A program made the position numbers and the translations under genes. From Rhizobium esperanzae (GTDB lineage Bacteria > Pseudomonadota > Alphaproteobacteria > Rhizobiales > Rhizobiaceae), in assembly GCF_014197615.1 (NCBI RefSeq), contig NZ_JACIFY010000027.1, forward strand, positions 1-58,962: a stretch of 58,962 bases of DNA. The letters are read 5' to 3'. The notes under the pieces were generated by a model. It searched no databases. It saw nothing but the letters and a program-made list of their open reading frames with translations, and was not told the DNA's origin. Position 1 is the stretch's first letter; each line of letters opens with the position of its first letter. Below are positions 16,645 to 26,143 of the stretch, in pieces.

Positions 16645-17034
16645 ATGGAAACGACCGTCAACGGCGAACCGCGTGTTCTCGCAACCGACACGGCCCTTGA
16701 CCTGATCGCGGAGATCAGGCGCGATCATCCCGATATCCTCTTCCACCAGTCCGGCGGCTGCTGCGACGGCTCCTCGCCGATGTGTTATCCAGCTAATGAA
16801 TTCATGGTCGGCGACAGCGACGTCAAACTCGGCGAGATCGGCGGTGTGCCTGTCTATATCAGCGCCAGCCAGTTCGAGGCATGGAAACATACCCAGCTGA
16901 TCATCGATGTCGTGCCCGGCCGCGGCGGCATGTTTTCGCTCGATAACGGCCGCGAGAAACGCTTTCTCACCCGCTCCCGCCTCTTTAACGGCGGCGAGGC
17001 CTGCGCCGTTCCTGATGTGACGTCCCGCGCGTAG
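16645..17034 (+). CDS. DUF779 domain-containing protein
   Basis: A 129-residue protein of the DUF779 family, commonly encoded beside acetaldehyde dehydrogenases. It has the family's Cys-rich segment HQSGGCCDGSSPMCYP and ends with GGEACAVPD, suggesting a metal or redox role, though none is established. The ATG at 16645 follows GGAGGAAG. It is on the same strand as the aldehyde dehydrogenase, separated by the inverted-repeat element. Confidence 0.88.
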   Translation: METTVNGEPRVLATDTALDLIAEIRRDHPDILFHQSGGCCDGSSPMCYPANEFMVGDSDVKLGEIGGVPVYISASQFEAWKHTQLIIDVVPGRGGMFSLDNGREKRFLTRSRLFNGGEACAVPDVTSRA

Positions 17035-17132
17035 TTTGCAAATGTCTCGCCTTGTCTCGGCAGCGGGCGTACGCTACCGAAAGCATATATGCGACATCCC
17101 TCAACTGCGGCACCGTCAGGAGATCGATTGTG

Positions 17133-17840
17133 ATGAACGAGCAGAAAGCCGTGATCGTCACGGGAGCCGGCGGCAATCTCGGCAGCGCCGTCGTCCGCGA
17201 GCTTGCTGCGGGCGGCGCCAAACTCGTCTGCATGAACCGTTCGAGTGAGCAGTTGGAAGCCTTGGCCGGCGATCTTCCCAGCTCCACGGAATTTCTGTCG
17301 ATCGCGGGGACGGATCTCACCGATTATGCTTCCTGCGCCGCCGCCGTCGCCCGGGCCGTCAAGCGCTTCGGCGGCGTCGGCGCATTGGTCAACACCGTCG
17401 GCGGCTTCCAGATGGGACCGGTCGGCCCGGATGCCCCCGCCCAATGGGACACGATGATGACCGCCAACGCCCGCACTGCGCTGACGATCAGCGCCGCGGT
17501 ACTGCCAACCATGAAGGCATCGGGCTACGGCCGCATCGTTCATGTCGCCGCCGCACCCGGCCTGAAGGCCGGCCCCAACCAGGCCGCTTACGCCGCCTCC
17601 AAAGCCGCCGTCATCCGGCTGACGGAAGCGCTTGCTGCCGAATGCCGCGACGACCGCATCACCGCCAATTGCATTCTGCCCGGGACGATCGACACGCCTG
17701 AAAATCGTGCCGCCATGCCCAACGCGAAGACGGACGGCTGGGTATCGCCGCAATCGATCGCCCGCCTCATCGCCTTCCTGATTTCGCCGGCCGCAGCCGT
17801 CGTCACCGGTGCAGCGATCCCGGCGACGGGCCGCGAATAA
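17133..17840 (+). CDS. Short-chain dehydrogenase/reductase
   Basis: A 235-residue SDR oxidoreductase. The cofactor motif TGAGGNLG (about residues 11-18) and a Rossmann fold are present, and the YxxxK motif reads YAASK. The usual serine before it is replaced in the local sequence HVAAAPGLKAG, which is unusual. A final P-A-T-G-R-E end and the NTVGGF block are seen in an SDR group often found alone. ATG 17133 follows CAGGAGA. The substrate is unknown. Confidence 0.85.
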   Translation: MNEQKAVIVTGAGGNLGSAVVRELAAGGAKLVCMNRSSEQLEALAGDLPSSTEFLSIAGTDLTDYASCAAAVARAVKRFGGVGALVNTVGGFQMGPVGPDAPAQWDTMMTANARTALTISAAVLPTMKASGYGRIVHVAAAPGLKAGPNQAAYAASKAAVIRLTEALAAECRDDRITANCILPGTIDTPENRAAMPNAKTDGWVSPQSIARLIAFLISPAAAVVTGAAIPATGRE

Positions 17841-18085
17841 CCCCAAGGCGTGGCCTGATCGGCGGCCGCAAGGCGTGCAGCCGCCCGCCTCGAGGTTCAC
17901 GGAACCGCGCGAGGATGAAACGGCAAACCTCAAAGTTTTGGTCGGCGATATACGATCTGACTTGAGCTTCTGTGCGCCTTGAGGCAGCCTCATCTCTGCT
18001 TGGCTCAGATGACGGGCGGGAGGCAGCGGGCAGACATGATGGGGTTGATGATCGCACGGCATTTGCCGGAGAACGGGCGGGGTCG

Positions 18086-19219
18086 ATGACGGACGGTCCC
18101 GCATTGCGCGCCGTCAGCGCCACCAGCCTGGTGCGCGAGGAATGGTTTCTGGGCGTCAGCATCGCGACGAGCCTGGTCTTTCTTGCTTTCCAGGAGCAGC
18201 TCTTCGCGCAGCTTTCCGATCCGCTTTGGTTCACTGTCGTTTTCGGCTGGCTGTTTGCCGTGGTGCTCGGCTCCGCCCTGTCGGTCGTGCGGCACGCAGA
18301 CCACCTGGCGGAGCGGCTGAAGGAGCCTTACGGTACGCTCATTCTGACGCTTGCCATCACCTCGATCGAGGTCATGGCCATATCGGCCGTCATGCTTCAC
18401 GGCGAAAACAACCCCACGCTTGCCCGCGACACGCTGTTTGCCGTCGTCATGATCATTCTGAACGGCATGGTCGGCCTCTCCTTGCTGCTCGGCGCCTGGC
18501 GGCGACCGGAACAGCAGCACAACCTGCAGGGCGCCAACGCCTATCTCGGCGTGATCGTGCCGCTGGCGACCTTGAGCCTGGTCATGCCGACATTTCTTGC
18601 AGGCCCGGACGGACAGCATCCATCGGCAGCGAGACAAATGGTATTGGGCGTAATATCGGTCGGTCTTTACGCGACGTTTCTGTCTCTCCAGGCCGGCCGC
18701 CATCACGATTATTTCACCACCGATCGCAACCGCGATCAGCATCCCGGCGAACACGCTCCCACTCGCGGGCAGCTCTGGCCCCATACCGTTCTGCTCTTCG
18801 CCTATATGGGTCCGGTCGTCTTTCTGGTCGAGCAGCTTGCACGGCCGATCGACTACATTATCGAAACCCTGCATGCGCCGACCGCTTTCGGCGGCGTTGT
18901 CATGGCCATCCTTGTCGCGACGCCCGAGGCGATCAGCGCCGTGCGCGCATCCGTTGCCGATAATCTTCAGCGCTCCGTCAATATCTTTTTGGGTTCGGTC
19001 CTATCGACGATCGGGCTGACGGTGCCGGCGATGCTGGTCGTTAGCCGTCTTTACGGGCACCCGGTCACCCTCGGCCTGGAGCACGGCGATCTGGTGATGC
19101 TCCTGCTCACTCTCGCCGTCAGCATCATCACCTTTGCCAGCGGCCGCACGCATCTGATGCAGGGTGCCGTCCACCTGGTGCTTTTCCTGGCTTACGTGCT
19201 GCTCATCTTCCAACAATGA
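18086..19219 (+). CDS. ChaA-like Ca2+(Na+, K+)/H+ antiporter
   Basis: A 377-residue CaCA-superfamily antiporter with about eleven hydrophobic segments. The two inverted alpha repeats are visible as LAITSIEVMAISAVM (first) and VATPEAISAVRASVADNLQR (second), each with the essential acidic residue. It most resembles E. coli ChaA, which exports Na+/K+/Ca2+ at alkaline pH. The start is uncertain: 18086 gives the usual N-terminus, but the in-frame region from 17972 is open. It stands alone. Confidence 0.85.
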   Translation: MTDGPALRAVSATSLVREEWFLGVSIATSLVFLAFQEQLFAQLSDPLWFTVVFGWLFAVVLGSALSVVRHADHLAERLKEPYGTLILTLAITSIEVMAISAVMLHGENNPTLARDTLFAVVMIILNGMVGLSLLLGAWRRPEQQHNLQGANAYLGVIVPLATLSLVMPTFLAGPDGQHPSAARQMVLGVISVGLYATFLSLQAGRHHDYFTTDRNRDQHPGEHAPTRGQLWPHTVLLFAYMGPVVFLVEQLARPIDYIIETLHAPTAFGGVVMAILVATPEAISAVRASVADNLQRSVNIFLGSVLSTIGLTVPAMLVVSRLYGHPVTLGLEHGDLVMLLLTLAVSIITFASGRTHLMQGAVHLVLFLAYVLLIFQQ

Positions 19220-19347
19220 TGTCCGCGCGAGAATAGGAAAGTAAAGAGTTCCACGCTCCGTCTTTCTTCCGCTATGATGACTGCATCTTTTTAGATCTTG
19301 CAAGCATCGCAGCTTGCTGGATTGACGTAACGATACGGAGACCGGAC

Positions 19348-20112
19348 TTGAGCTCACTGTTGCTTGGCGGGCTTGTATTTGTTTTTCTGTCGGCGGCGAC
19401 ATCGCTGGGAATGGTTGTGCGCGGCCGTTTGCCGGATCATCATCTCAGCTCGGAATCCAAGGACGTCATCAGGCTGGCGACGGCGGTGGTGGGGACGCTG
19501 TCGGCCCTGGCGCTCGGCCTGCTGATCGCATCCGCCAAATCGACCTACGACAATGCCGAGGTGGAGATGAGGACGGCGGCGGCGCGGGTCCTGCTGCTGG
19601 ACCGCGTCATGGCGCAATACGGCCCGGAAACCGGCGACGCGCGTCGGCTGCTGCGCCAGCTCATCGAAAGACGGCTGAGCCGCGGCTGGACTGCCGAAAC
19701 CACCGACGAGGCGTCCGGCAAGGCGCTCGGAGAATATCAGGATATCGAGGCGGTTCAGGGCGACCTTCGATCCTTGTCGCCGAAGGATGCCGTCCAGCAC
19801 TTTCTCCAGACGCGCGCGCTCGATGTCAGTGGCATGGTGGCTGAGACCCACTGGCTGCTGGTCGAATCCGGCAGCGAGGGCCTGCCCTGGGCGTTCCTCG
19901 CCGTTCTCGTCTGTTGGCTGTCCCTGCTTTTTGCCACCTTCGGGCTGCAGGCGCCGCCCAACCCGACGGTGATGTCAATTCTCTTCGTCTGCGCGCTCTC
20001 CGTCGCCGGTGCGGTGTTCCTGGTCTCGGATATGGCCAATCCGTATGTCGGACTGGTCCGCGTGTCGGACGCCCCCTTGGAATCCGCCCTGAAACGGCTC
20101 GGGAAACCCTAA
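19348..20112 (+). CDS. DUF4239 membrane protein
   Basis: A 254-residue membrane protein of the DUF4239 (bestrophin-like) family. Two N-terminal transmembrane segments flank a soluble middle (about 70-170) with VEMRTAAARVLLLDRVMAQYG; two more follow at about 180-230. It starts at a TTG (19348). Function is unknown; ion transport is suggested for relatives but unproven. Confidence 0.78.
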   Translation: MSSLLLGGLVFVFLSAATSLGMVVRGRLPDHHLSSESKDVIRLATAVVGTLSALALGLLIASAKSTYDNAEVEMRTAAARVLLLDRVMAQYGPETGDARRLLRQLIERRLSRGWTAETTDEASGKALGEYQDIEAVQGDLRSLSPKDAVQHFLQTRALDVSGMVAETHWLLVESGSEGLPWAFLAVLVCWLSLLFATFGLQAPPNPTVMSILFVCALSVAGAVFLVSDMANPYVGLVRVSDAPLESALKRLGKP

Positions 20113-20326
20113 CCGCGACGCCCGCTCCGGCTCTTCCGGCCTCGGCAGTTCAATTGTGCACCAAGGGCTATTGCAATTTTGAGCAATGCCGCGACATAAT
20201 ATCGCACGACTTGAACTTCGGCAGGCCGATTGGGGGCCGCCGTCGAGGCACGCATGAAGACGACAGCGCCGCGCGTCGTTCAGAGGCGCAAGGGACGTTG
20301 TCGCATTTTTTGAATTGCCTGCATAT

Positions 20327-20354
20327 TTCCTTCAGTCGATCCCGATTGAAGGAA
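20327..20354. promoter_or_regulatory. Inverted repeat before the RND efflux operon
   Basis: TTCCTTCA (20327-20334) and TGAAGGAA (20347-20354) are perfect 8 bp arms around a 12 nt spacer, 38 bp before the adaptor start. It could be the operator of an unlinked repressor, or a hairpin in the leader. No regulator gene is adjacent. The rest of the 280 nt gap (20113-20391) shows nothing else I can support. Confidence 0.45.
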
Positions 20355-20391
20355 CTGTGCAGTGGGCTCTTGACCTGTCGAGGCGGCGGCA

Positions 20392-21588
20392 ATGCGTGGG
20401 AGATTGCATCAGGGTCTGCGACTGTTTTTGACATTGGCCGGCATGGCAATGTTTGCCGGCTGCGAGGAGAGCGGCAACACCTATGTGCCCCCTCCGCCGC
20501 CTGCGGTTCGGGTCGCACAGCCGGTGCAGCAGCCGGTGACGCTCTATTTCGAACTCACCGGCAATACGGCGCCGCTCAATGCTGTCGATATCGAGGCACG
20601 CGTCCAGGGCTATATCCAGTCCATCGACTACCAGGACGGGATGATGGTGAAGAAGGGCACCAAGCTTTTCGGCATCGAGCGCGACACGTACCAGGCGCAG
20701 CTCGATCAGGCGAAGGCATCACTTGCCTCGCAGCAGGCTTCGCAGGTCGGCGCAAAGCAGGAATATGACCGGCAGGTCAATCTGTCGAAGCAACAGGTCA
20801 CCACCCAGACCGCGGTTGACAGCGCCAAGGCGACGCTCGACGAGGCGAACGCCGCCATTCTCAATGCCCAGGCCAATGTCGACCTCGCGACGATCAATCT
20901 CGGCTATACCGAGGTGCTCGCCCCCTTCGACGGCATCGTCACCGATCACCTCGTCGATATCGGCACGCTGGTCGGCGTGTCCGGTCCCACCAAACTCGCC
21001 AGCATCGTCCAGACCGATCCGCTCTATGCCTATTTCAACGTCAGCGAAACGCAGGTGCTGATGATCAAGGAAACCATGGCAAAGCAAGGACATACCTTCA
21101 GGCAGACGGACCTTCCGAGCATACCGGCGGAGATCGGGCTGCAGACGGAAGAAGGTTATCCGCACAAGGGGCATCTCGACTACGCATCACCTCAGCTCGA
21201 TGCGTCCACCGGCACGCTGCAGGTCCGTGCTCTGTTCGACAACAAGGATCATGCCATGCTGCCCGGCCTCTTCGTCAGAGTCCGAGTGCCGGTCGGCCAC
21301 AACGACAAGGCGCTGCTGGTGCGCGACGATACGATCGGAACGAACCAGCTCGGCAGCTACGTGCTCGTTCTCGGCAAGGACGACGTCGTCGAGCAGAAGC
21401 AGGTCAAGACGGGCCAGCGTGAAGGTCCGCTGCGGGTCATCCAATCCGGCCTCGATCCGGCTGACTGGGTGGTGACCCAGGGGATTCAGCAGGCCATTCC
21501 CGGCAGCAAGGTCGCGCCCGAGAAGATGGACATGAACCCGACGGCCAATGCCGCCGGCGATGCCAAGGCCAAAACCACCACGCAGTGA
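20392..21588 (+). CDS. RND efflux periplasmic adaptor (AcrA/MexA-like lipoprotein)
   Basis: A 398-residue membrane-fusion protein that links an RND pump to an outer-membrane channel. A lipoprotein signal ends at the lipobox AGC (about residue 24). The order is a Pro-rich linker, a barrel-sandwich hybrid domain (VDIEARVQGYIQSIDY), an alpha-helical hairpin, and the lipoyl return (APFDGIVTDHLVDIGTLVG). It is followed 41 nt later by the pump gene on the same strand. No outer-membrane TolC gene is adjacent. Confidence 0.92.
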   Translation: MRGRLHQGLRLFLTLAGMAMFAGCEESGNTYVPPPPPAVRVAQPVQQPVTLYFELTGNTAPLNAVDIEARVQGYIQSIDYQDGMMVKKGTKLFGIERDTYQAQLDQAKASLASQQASQVGAKQEYDRQVNLSKQQVTTQTAVDSAKATLDEANAAILNAQANVDLATINLGYTEVLAPFDGIVTDHLVDIGTLVGVSGPTKLASIVQTDPLYAYFNVSETQVLMIKETMAKQGHTFRQTDLPSIPAEIGLQTEEGYPHKGHLDYASPQLDASTGTLQVRALFDNKDHAMLPGLFVRVRVPVGHNDKALLVRDDTIGTNQLGSYVLVLGKDDVVEQKQVKTGQREGPLRVIQSGLDPADWVVTQGIQQAIPGSKVAPEKMDMNPTANAAGDAKAKTTTQ

Positions 21589-21629
21589 ATTCGCCGCCAT
21601 GCTTCTTCTGAACGTCTGAGGACAACAGC

Positions 21630-24600
21630 ATGATCTCGCGTTTCTTCATCGAGCGACCGGTACTCGCCAACGTCCTGGCATTGGTCTTCGTGCTCGTCGG
21701 CGCGGTCGCCCTGTTCCAGCTGCCCGTGGCGCAATATCCGAATGTCGTCCCGCCGACTGTGCAGGTGACGACGCGCTTTCCCGGCGCCAGCGCCCAGACC
21801 CTCGTCGACACCGTGGCACTGCCGATCGAGCAGCAGGTCAACGGCGTGCAGGACATGCTCTACATGCAGTCGACCAGCGCCAGCGACGGCACCTATTCGC
21901 TGATCGTGACCTTTGCCATCGGAACGGATCCGGATCAGGCGCAGGTTCTGGTACAGAACCGCGTCGCCATCGCAATGTCGTCGCTTCCCGAAGCGGTGCA
22001 GCTTCAGGGCGTGACGACGCAGAAGAAATCGACGGCGATCCTCGGTTTCGTCAGCCTGACCTCGCCCGACAGCCGCTATGACAGCCTGTTCCTGTCGAAC
22101 TACGCCGTCATCAACCTGCAGAACGAACTCGCCCGCCTGCCTGGCGTCGGCAATGTGACGGTCTTCGGCGCCGGCCAATATGCCATGCGGATCTGGATGG
22201 ATCCGAACCTGCTGCAGGCACGCGGCCTGACGCCGCAGGACGTCGTCAATGTCGTGCAGCAGCAGAGCCAGGAGGTCACCGCCGGGCAGATCGGCATTCC
22301 GCCGGTGCCGAAAGGGCAGGTCTTCCAATACACGCTGAATGTCAACGGCCGGCTGAACGACGCCGCCGACTACGAGAACATCGTCGTCAAGGTCGAAAGC
22401 GGACAGGGCGGACGCATCACGCGCGTCCGCGATATCGGCCGCGTCGAACTCGGCGCCCAGACCTACAGCCAGTCCTTCACGCAAAACGGCCGGCCGGCAG
22501 CCGGCATCGGTATTTTCCAGCTGCCGGAAGCCAACGCCATTGCCGTGGCGCAGGCGGTGAACGCGAAGATGGCGGAGCTCTCGAAGAATTTCCCGCCGGG
22601 CCTCGAATATCATCTGCCGTTCGATACGACGAAATTCGTCAAGGCCTCCATCGACGAGGTTTACGTCACCCTGATCGAGGCGGGCGTGCTCGTTCTCATC
22701 GTCATTCTGGTTTTCCTGCAGGATTGGCGGGCAATGCTCGTGCCGGCGACCACCGTTCCCGTCACCATCATCGGCGCCTTCGCGGCCATGGCGGCCTTGG
22801 GCTTCACGGTCAATCTGTCGACGCTGTTTGCCATCGTTCTCGCGATCGGCATCGTCGTCGATGATGCCATCGTCATCGTCGAGGGCGTCGCCCGGCATAT
22901 CGAGGCCGGCATGTCGGGCCGCAAGGCGGCAGAGAAAGCGATGGAGGAACTGCTCGGCCCGGTCATGGGCATCACACTGGTGCTGATGGCCGTTTTCATT
23001 CCGGCCGCCTTCCTGCCCGGCCTGACCGGGCAGCTCTATCGGCAGTTCGCGCTGGTCATCGCCGCCACCGCGCTGATCAGCGCCGTCAATGCCGTGACGC
23101 TGAAACCGACGCAATGCGCTCTTTGGCTGCGAGCACCGGTGCCGCCCGAGAAACGCAACGTCTTCTATCGCGGCTTCAACCGGGGCTATGACTGGGGCGA
23201 ACGCCATTATGCCGGATTGGTCGGAGCGATGACCCGCCACAGCGGCGTCATGGCGATCGCAGCACTCGCGCTGATCGGCGTCGCCGTCTGGGGGCTCACG
23301 CGCCTGCCGACGGCATTCCTGCCGATCGAGGACCAGGGCTATGTGCTCATCAGCGCGCAATTGCCCGATGGCGCCTCGAAAGAGCGGACCGACGCCGTCA
23401 TGGAAGAGGTCGGCAAGATCGCCGAGGCCGCCCCTGGCGTCGATCAGGTGCTGACCATCAGCGGCCTTTCCGTTCTCGACAACAGCGCCAGCCTGCAGAA
23501 TGCCGGCGTCGCCTATGTCATTCTCAAGGATTGGGACGAGCGCGGCAAGGAGAAGGGGCAGGACCTGCTGTCGATCTATCAGCATCTGAACGACGCACTG
23601 CAGCATGTACTGACCGCCAAAACGCTGGTGGTCGTACCGCCTCCGATCCAGGGCATCGGCAATGCCAACGGCTTTACCATGCAGGTCGAGCTCCGCAACG
23701 GCGTCTCCGACTATCCGCTGCTGCAATCGCTTGCCGATACGATCGTCAAGAACGGCAACGCCCAATCATCGCTACAGAGGCTGAGTACGCCGTTTCGCTC
23801 GAACGTACCGCAGCTTGCGGTCTCCGTCGATCGCATCAAGGCGGAGACGCTGGGAATTACCGTGGGGCAGGTTTTCTCCGCGCTCTCCGGCTATGTCGGA
23901 TCGAGCTACGTCACCCAGTTCAACAAATTCGGCCGCACCTTCCAGGTCTATGCGCAAGCCGCTTCCGATTTCCGTGTCAGCCCTGACGATATCCGCAATC
24001 TGAAGGTCAAGGCCGGCGACGGGACGATGGTGCCGCTCGGCACGGTGATCGATGTCACCACGACAGAAGGCCCCTCGCTGATCAGCCTCTACAATCTCTA
24101 TCCCACCGCCACCATCGTCGGCGGACCGGCCGCCGGCTTCAGTTCCGGCCAGTCGCTCGAGGTCATGGAACAGATCGCCGACCATACATTGCCGCCGGGA
24201 GCCGGCTTCGAATGGACGGCGCTCTCCTATCAGGAAAAAGCCGTGGGCGGGCAGATCTACTTCATCTTCGCGCTCGCCATGCTGCTCGTCTATTTCGTGC
24301 TCGCCGGCCAATATGAAAGCTGGATCCTGCCGCTGGCGGTCATCCTTGCCGTGCCGCTCGCCCTGCTCGGCACGGTGGCGGCACTGACGGCAGCAGGTGT
24401 CGCCAACAATCTCTATACCCAGATCGGCCTGATCCTGCTGATTGCGCTGGCCGCCAAGAATGCCATCCTCATCGTCGAATATGCGCGGGAAAAACGGGCG
24501 GAAGGCATGGAAATCCTGGACGCGGCCGTCGAGGCCGCCCGGCTGCGTTTCCGGCCGATCCTGATGACGTCCTTCGCCTTTATCCTCGGGGTCCTGCCGC

Positions 24601-24812
24601 TTGTGCTGGCGACGGGCGCCGGCGCATCGGCCCGCAAATCGATCGGCATCTCGGTCTTCAGCGGCATGATCGCCTCGACCTGCCTCGCCGTGCTCTTCGT
24701 TCCCTCGTTCTACGTGCTGCTGCAGCGCCTCGAGGAATATTGGAAGCGGCGCGGAGCCACCGTAAATACGGCCGCGAGGGTGACGGAAACGGAAATATCG
24801 AACGTCGGGTAA
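21630..24812 (+). CDS. RND multidrug efflux transporter (AcrB-like, HAE1)
   Basis: A 1060-residue inner-membrane proton-driven pump of the HAE1 family, predicted to export hydrophobic drugs or plant phenolics. It has the ISRFFIERPVLANVL N-terminus, twelve transmembrane segments in two repeats with large periplasmic loops, and the proton-relay Asp pair in GIVVDDAIVIVEG of TM4. The later AAKNAILIVEYAREKR block holds the TM10 Lys. The length is normal. It forms a two-gene operon with the adaptor. Confidence 0.96.
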   Translation: MISRFFIERPVLANVLALVFVLVGAVALFQLPVAQYPNVVPPTVQVTTRFPGASAQTLVDTVALPIEQQVNGVQDMLYMQSTSASDGTYSLIVTFAIGTDPDQAQVLVQNRVAIAMSSLPEAVQLQGVTTQKKSTAILGFVSLTSPDSRYDSLFLSNYAVINLQNELARLPGVGNVTVFGAGQYAMRIWMDPNLLQARGLTPQDVVNVVQQQSQEVTAGQIGIPPVPKGQVFQYTLNVNGRLNDAADYENIVVKVESGQGGRITRVRDIGRVELGAQTYSQSFTQNGRPAAGIGIFQLPEANAIAVAQAVNAKMAELSKNFPPGLEYHLPFDTTKFVKASIDEVYVTLIEAGVLVLIVILVFLQDWRAMLVPATTVPVTIIGAFAAMAALGFTVNLSTLFAIVLAIGIVVDDAIVIVEGVARHIEAGMSGRKAAEKAMEELLGPVMGITLVLMAVFIPAAFLPGLTGQLYRQFALVIAATALISAVNAVTLKPTQCALWLRAPVPPEKRNVFYRGFNRGYDWGERHYAGLVGAMTRHSGVMAIAALALIGVAVWGLTRLPTAFLPIEDQGYVLISAQLPDGASKERTDAVMEEVGKIAEAAPGVDQVLTISGLSVLDNSASLQNAGVAYVILKDWDERGKEKGQDLLSIYQHLNDALQHVLTAKTLVVVPPPIQGIGNANGFTMQVELRNGVSDYPLLQSLADTIVKNGNAQSSLQRLSTPFRSNVPQLAVSVDRIKAETLGITVGQVFSALSGYVGSSYVTQFNKFGRTFQVYAQAASDFRVSPDDIRNLKVKAGDGTMVPLGTVIDVTTTEGPSLISLYNLYPTATIVGGPAAGFSSGQSLEVMEQIADHTLPPGAGFEWTALSYQEKAVGGQIYFIFALAMLLVYFVLAGQYESWILPLAVILAVPLALLGTVAALTAAGVANNLYTQIGLILLIALAAKNAILIVEYAREKRAEGMEILDAAVEAARLRFRPILMTSFAFILGVLPLVLATGAGASARKSIGISVFSGMIASTCLAVLFVPSFYVLLQRLEEYWKRRGATVNTAARVTETEISNVG

Positions 24813-24826
24813 AACAATCGCGGCAG

Positions 24827-25156
24827 TTATTGCACGATCACCTGCACATAGACGCTTCCGCTCTTGGCGTAATAGGACGACCCGCACCGATAATAATAGC
24901 CGCCATAATAGGCACCGTAGAGACAGCCCGCCGGAAGCACGGCGATGGTCGTCGCCGTCCGCGTGACGACGCGCCGCGTCGTTCTGCGGGCAACGCCCGC
25001 ATAAGAGAGCGGCGTCAACGGCCTGCCGATGACAGCCTCCGCCGGCGTGGCAAACCCGATCGACAGCGGCATGGAACCTTGGCCCTCGACGCGAAGGTCG
25101 GTGAATGTCAGGACACTGGCCAAGCCGAGAATGAACAGCAGCTTGTTATAGGTCAT
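24827..25156 (-). CDS. Small secreted protein of unknown function
   Basis: A 109-residue protein with a signal peptide (KLLFILGLASVLTFTDL) and a C-terminal part rich in Tyr and Gly (YGAYYGGYYYRCGSSYY). Two cysteines could form a disulfide. The ATG overlaps the stop of the upstream DUF2092 gene (ATGA), so the two are translationally coupled and likely work together in the envelope. I do not recognise a characterised family. Confidence 0.72.
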   Translation of the reverse strand: MTYNKLLFILGLASVLTFTDLRVEGQGSMPLSIGFATPAEAVIGRPLTPLSYAGVARRTTRRVVTRTATTIAVLPAGCLYGAYYGGYYYRCGSSYYAKSGSVYVQVIVQ

Positions 25157-25941
25157 TTCGTTTCTCCCGCATCGGCAGCCGCCGGAAGCTCATCGAGCGA
25201 TTGCAGCTCGCTGAGATCGACCGTCTTGGCACTGCCGGGAATCTCGATGTTGTAGGAAACGGCCGCGACATCTGCTCCACTCTTGAAATCGTTGATCTCA
25301 AGCGTGTACTGCGGCGCCTGGACGACATGTTTGCTGGTGATGACGTAACGGCGGGGTATGGGTTGCGCGCCGGTCTGTATCCAGATCTGCCAGTCGATCT
25401 CGGGCGTGCGGAAGGCCAGATATTCGCATTCGACGCCATCCACGAAAGCACTGGAAATGTGTTTGGCCTCGACCACATCGGACATCAGCGTATCGTAGAC
25501 GTTGGAGGACATCAGATCGGCGCCGGGAGCCTCGACGCCGGCGGTCATCAGCCTGTCGATCAGATCGTCGAGCGAACCCTTCCCGTCGATCTTGGCATAG
25601 GCGTCGAGATTCTTGCCATGCACCGTCAGCGACGAACCGTCGAAACTCACGTCGAGATCGGCAAAGCCGCCGGTTCTCGTCACGCGCAATTTGTCGGGAC
25701 GCGTCAGGTTGGCCGTCCCCGAGCTCACGAACTGGAGTTTCTCGAAGGCAGGCGTCACCGCTTCAAGCGACGATTGGTAGGTGAAGGATATCGTCTTCTG
25801 TGCCGCCAGAAAATCGGACATCGTTTTTAGAAGGGCTTTCGCATCATCCGCCCATGCGCTGGTCGGCAGCGCGACCCCGACGGCCAGCGAAGCATAGAGG
25901 AGAATCCGCTTCAATCGCGGGAAAGAGAAAGTCGATGACAT
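25153..25941 (-). CDS. DUF2092 periplasmic protein
   Basis: A 262-residue protein of the DUF2092 family, which resembles LolA/LolB-type lipid-carrier folds. A signal peptide (ILLYASLAVGVALPTSAWA) precedes a mature part beginning DDAKALLKTMSDFLAAQKTI. I chose the ATG at 25941, with AAAGG upstream and a clean signal peptide, over earlier in-frame starts. It forms a coupled pair with the small Tyr/Gly-rich secreted protein. Function is not established. Confidence 0.82.
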   Translation of the reverse strand: MSSTFSFPRLKRILLYASLAVGVALPTSAWADDAKALLKTMSDFLAAQKTISFTYQSSLEAVTPAFEKLQFVSSGTANLTRPDKLRVTRTGGFADLDVSFDGSSLTVHGKNLDAYAKIDGKGSLDDLIDRLMTAGVEAPGADLMSSNVYDTLMSDVVEAKHISSAFVDGVECEYLAFRTPEIDWQIWIQTGAQPIPRRYVITSKHVVQAPQYTLEINDFKSGADVAAVSYNIEIPGSAKTVDLSELQSLDELPAAADAGETK

Positions 25942-26143
25942 GGCAATGCCTTTCGTTGGTGTCGTCATTGATTTCATCGAATTGCAGACGGCGGCTGCCG
26001 GACCCGCCGCAGCCGGATATGACATGTGAGAGATGCAGTGCATGCATGCGGGCGACGGCCATTTGCCGGCCTTTGCGGGATCGCGCACCGAATTCTGGCT
26101 GATGCGCGACGACCTCTTTCTGAGAGCAGGTTTCGAACGGGCG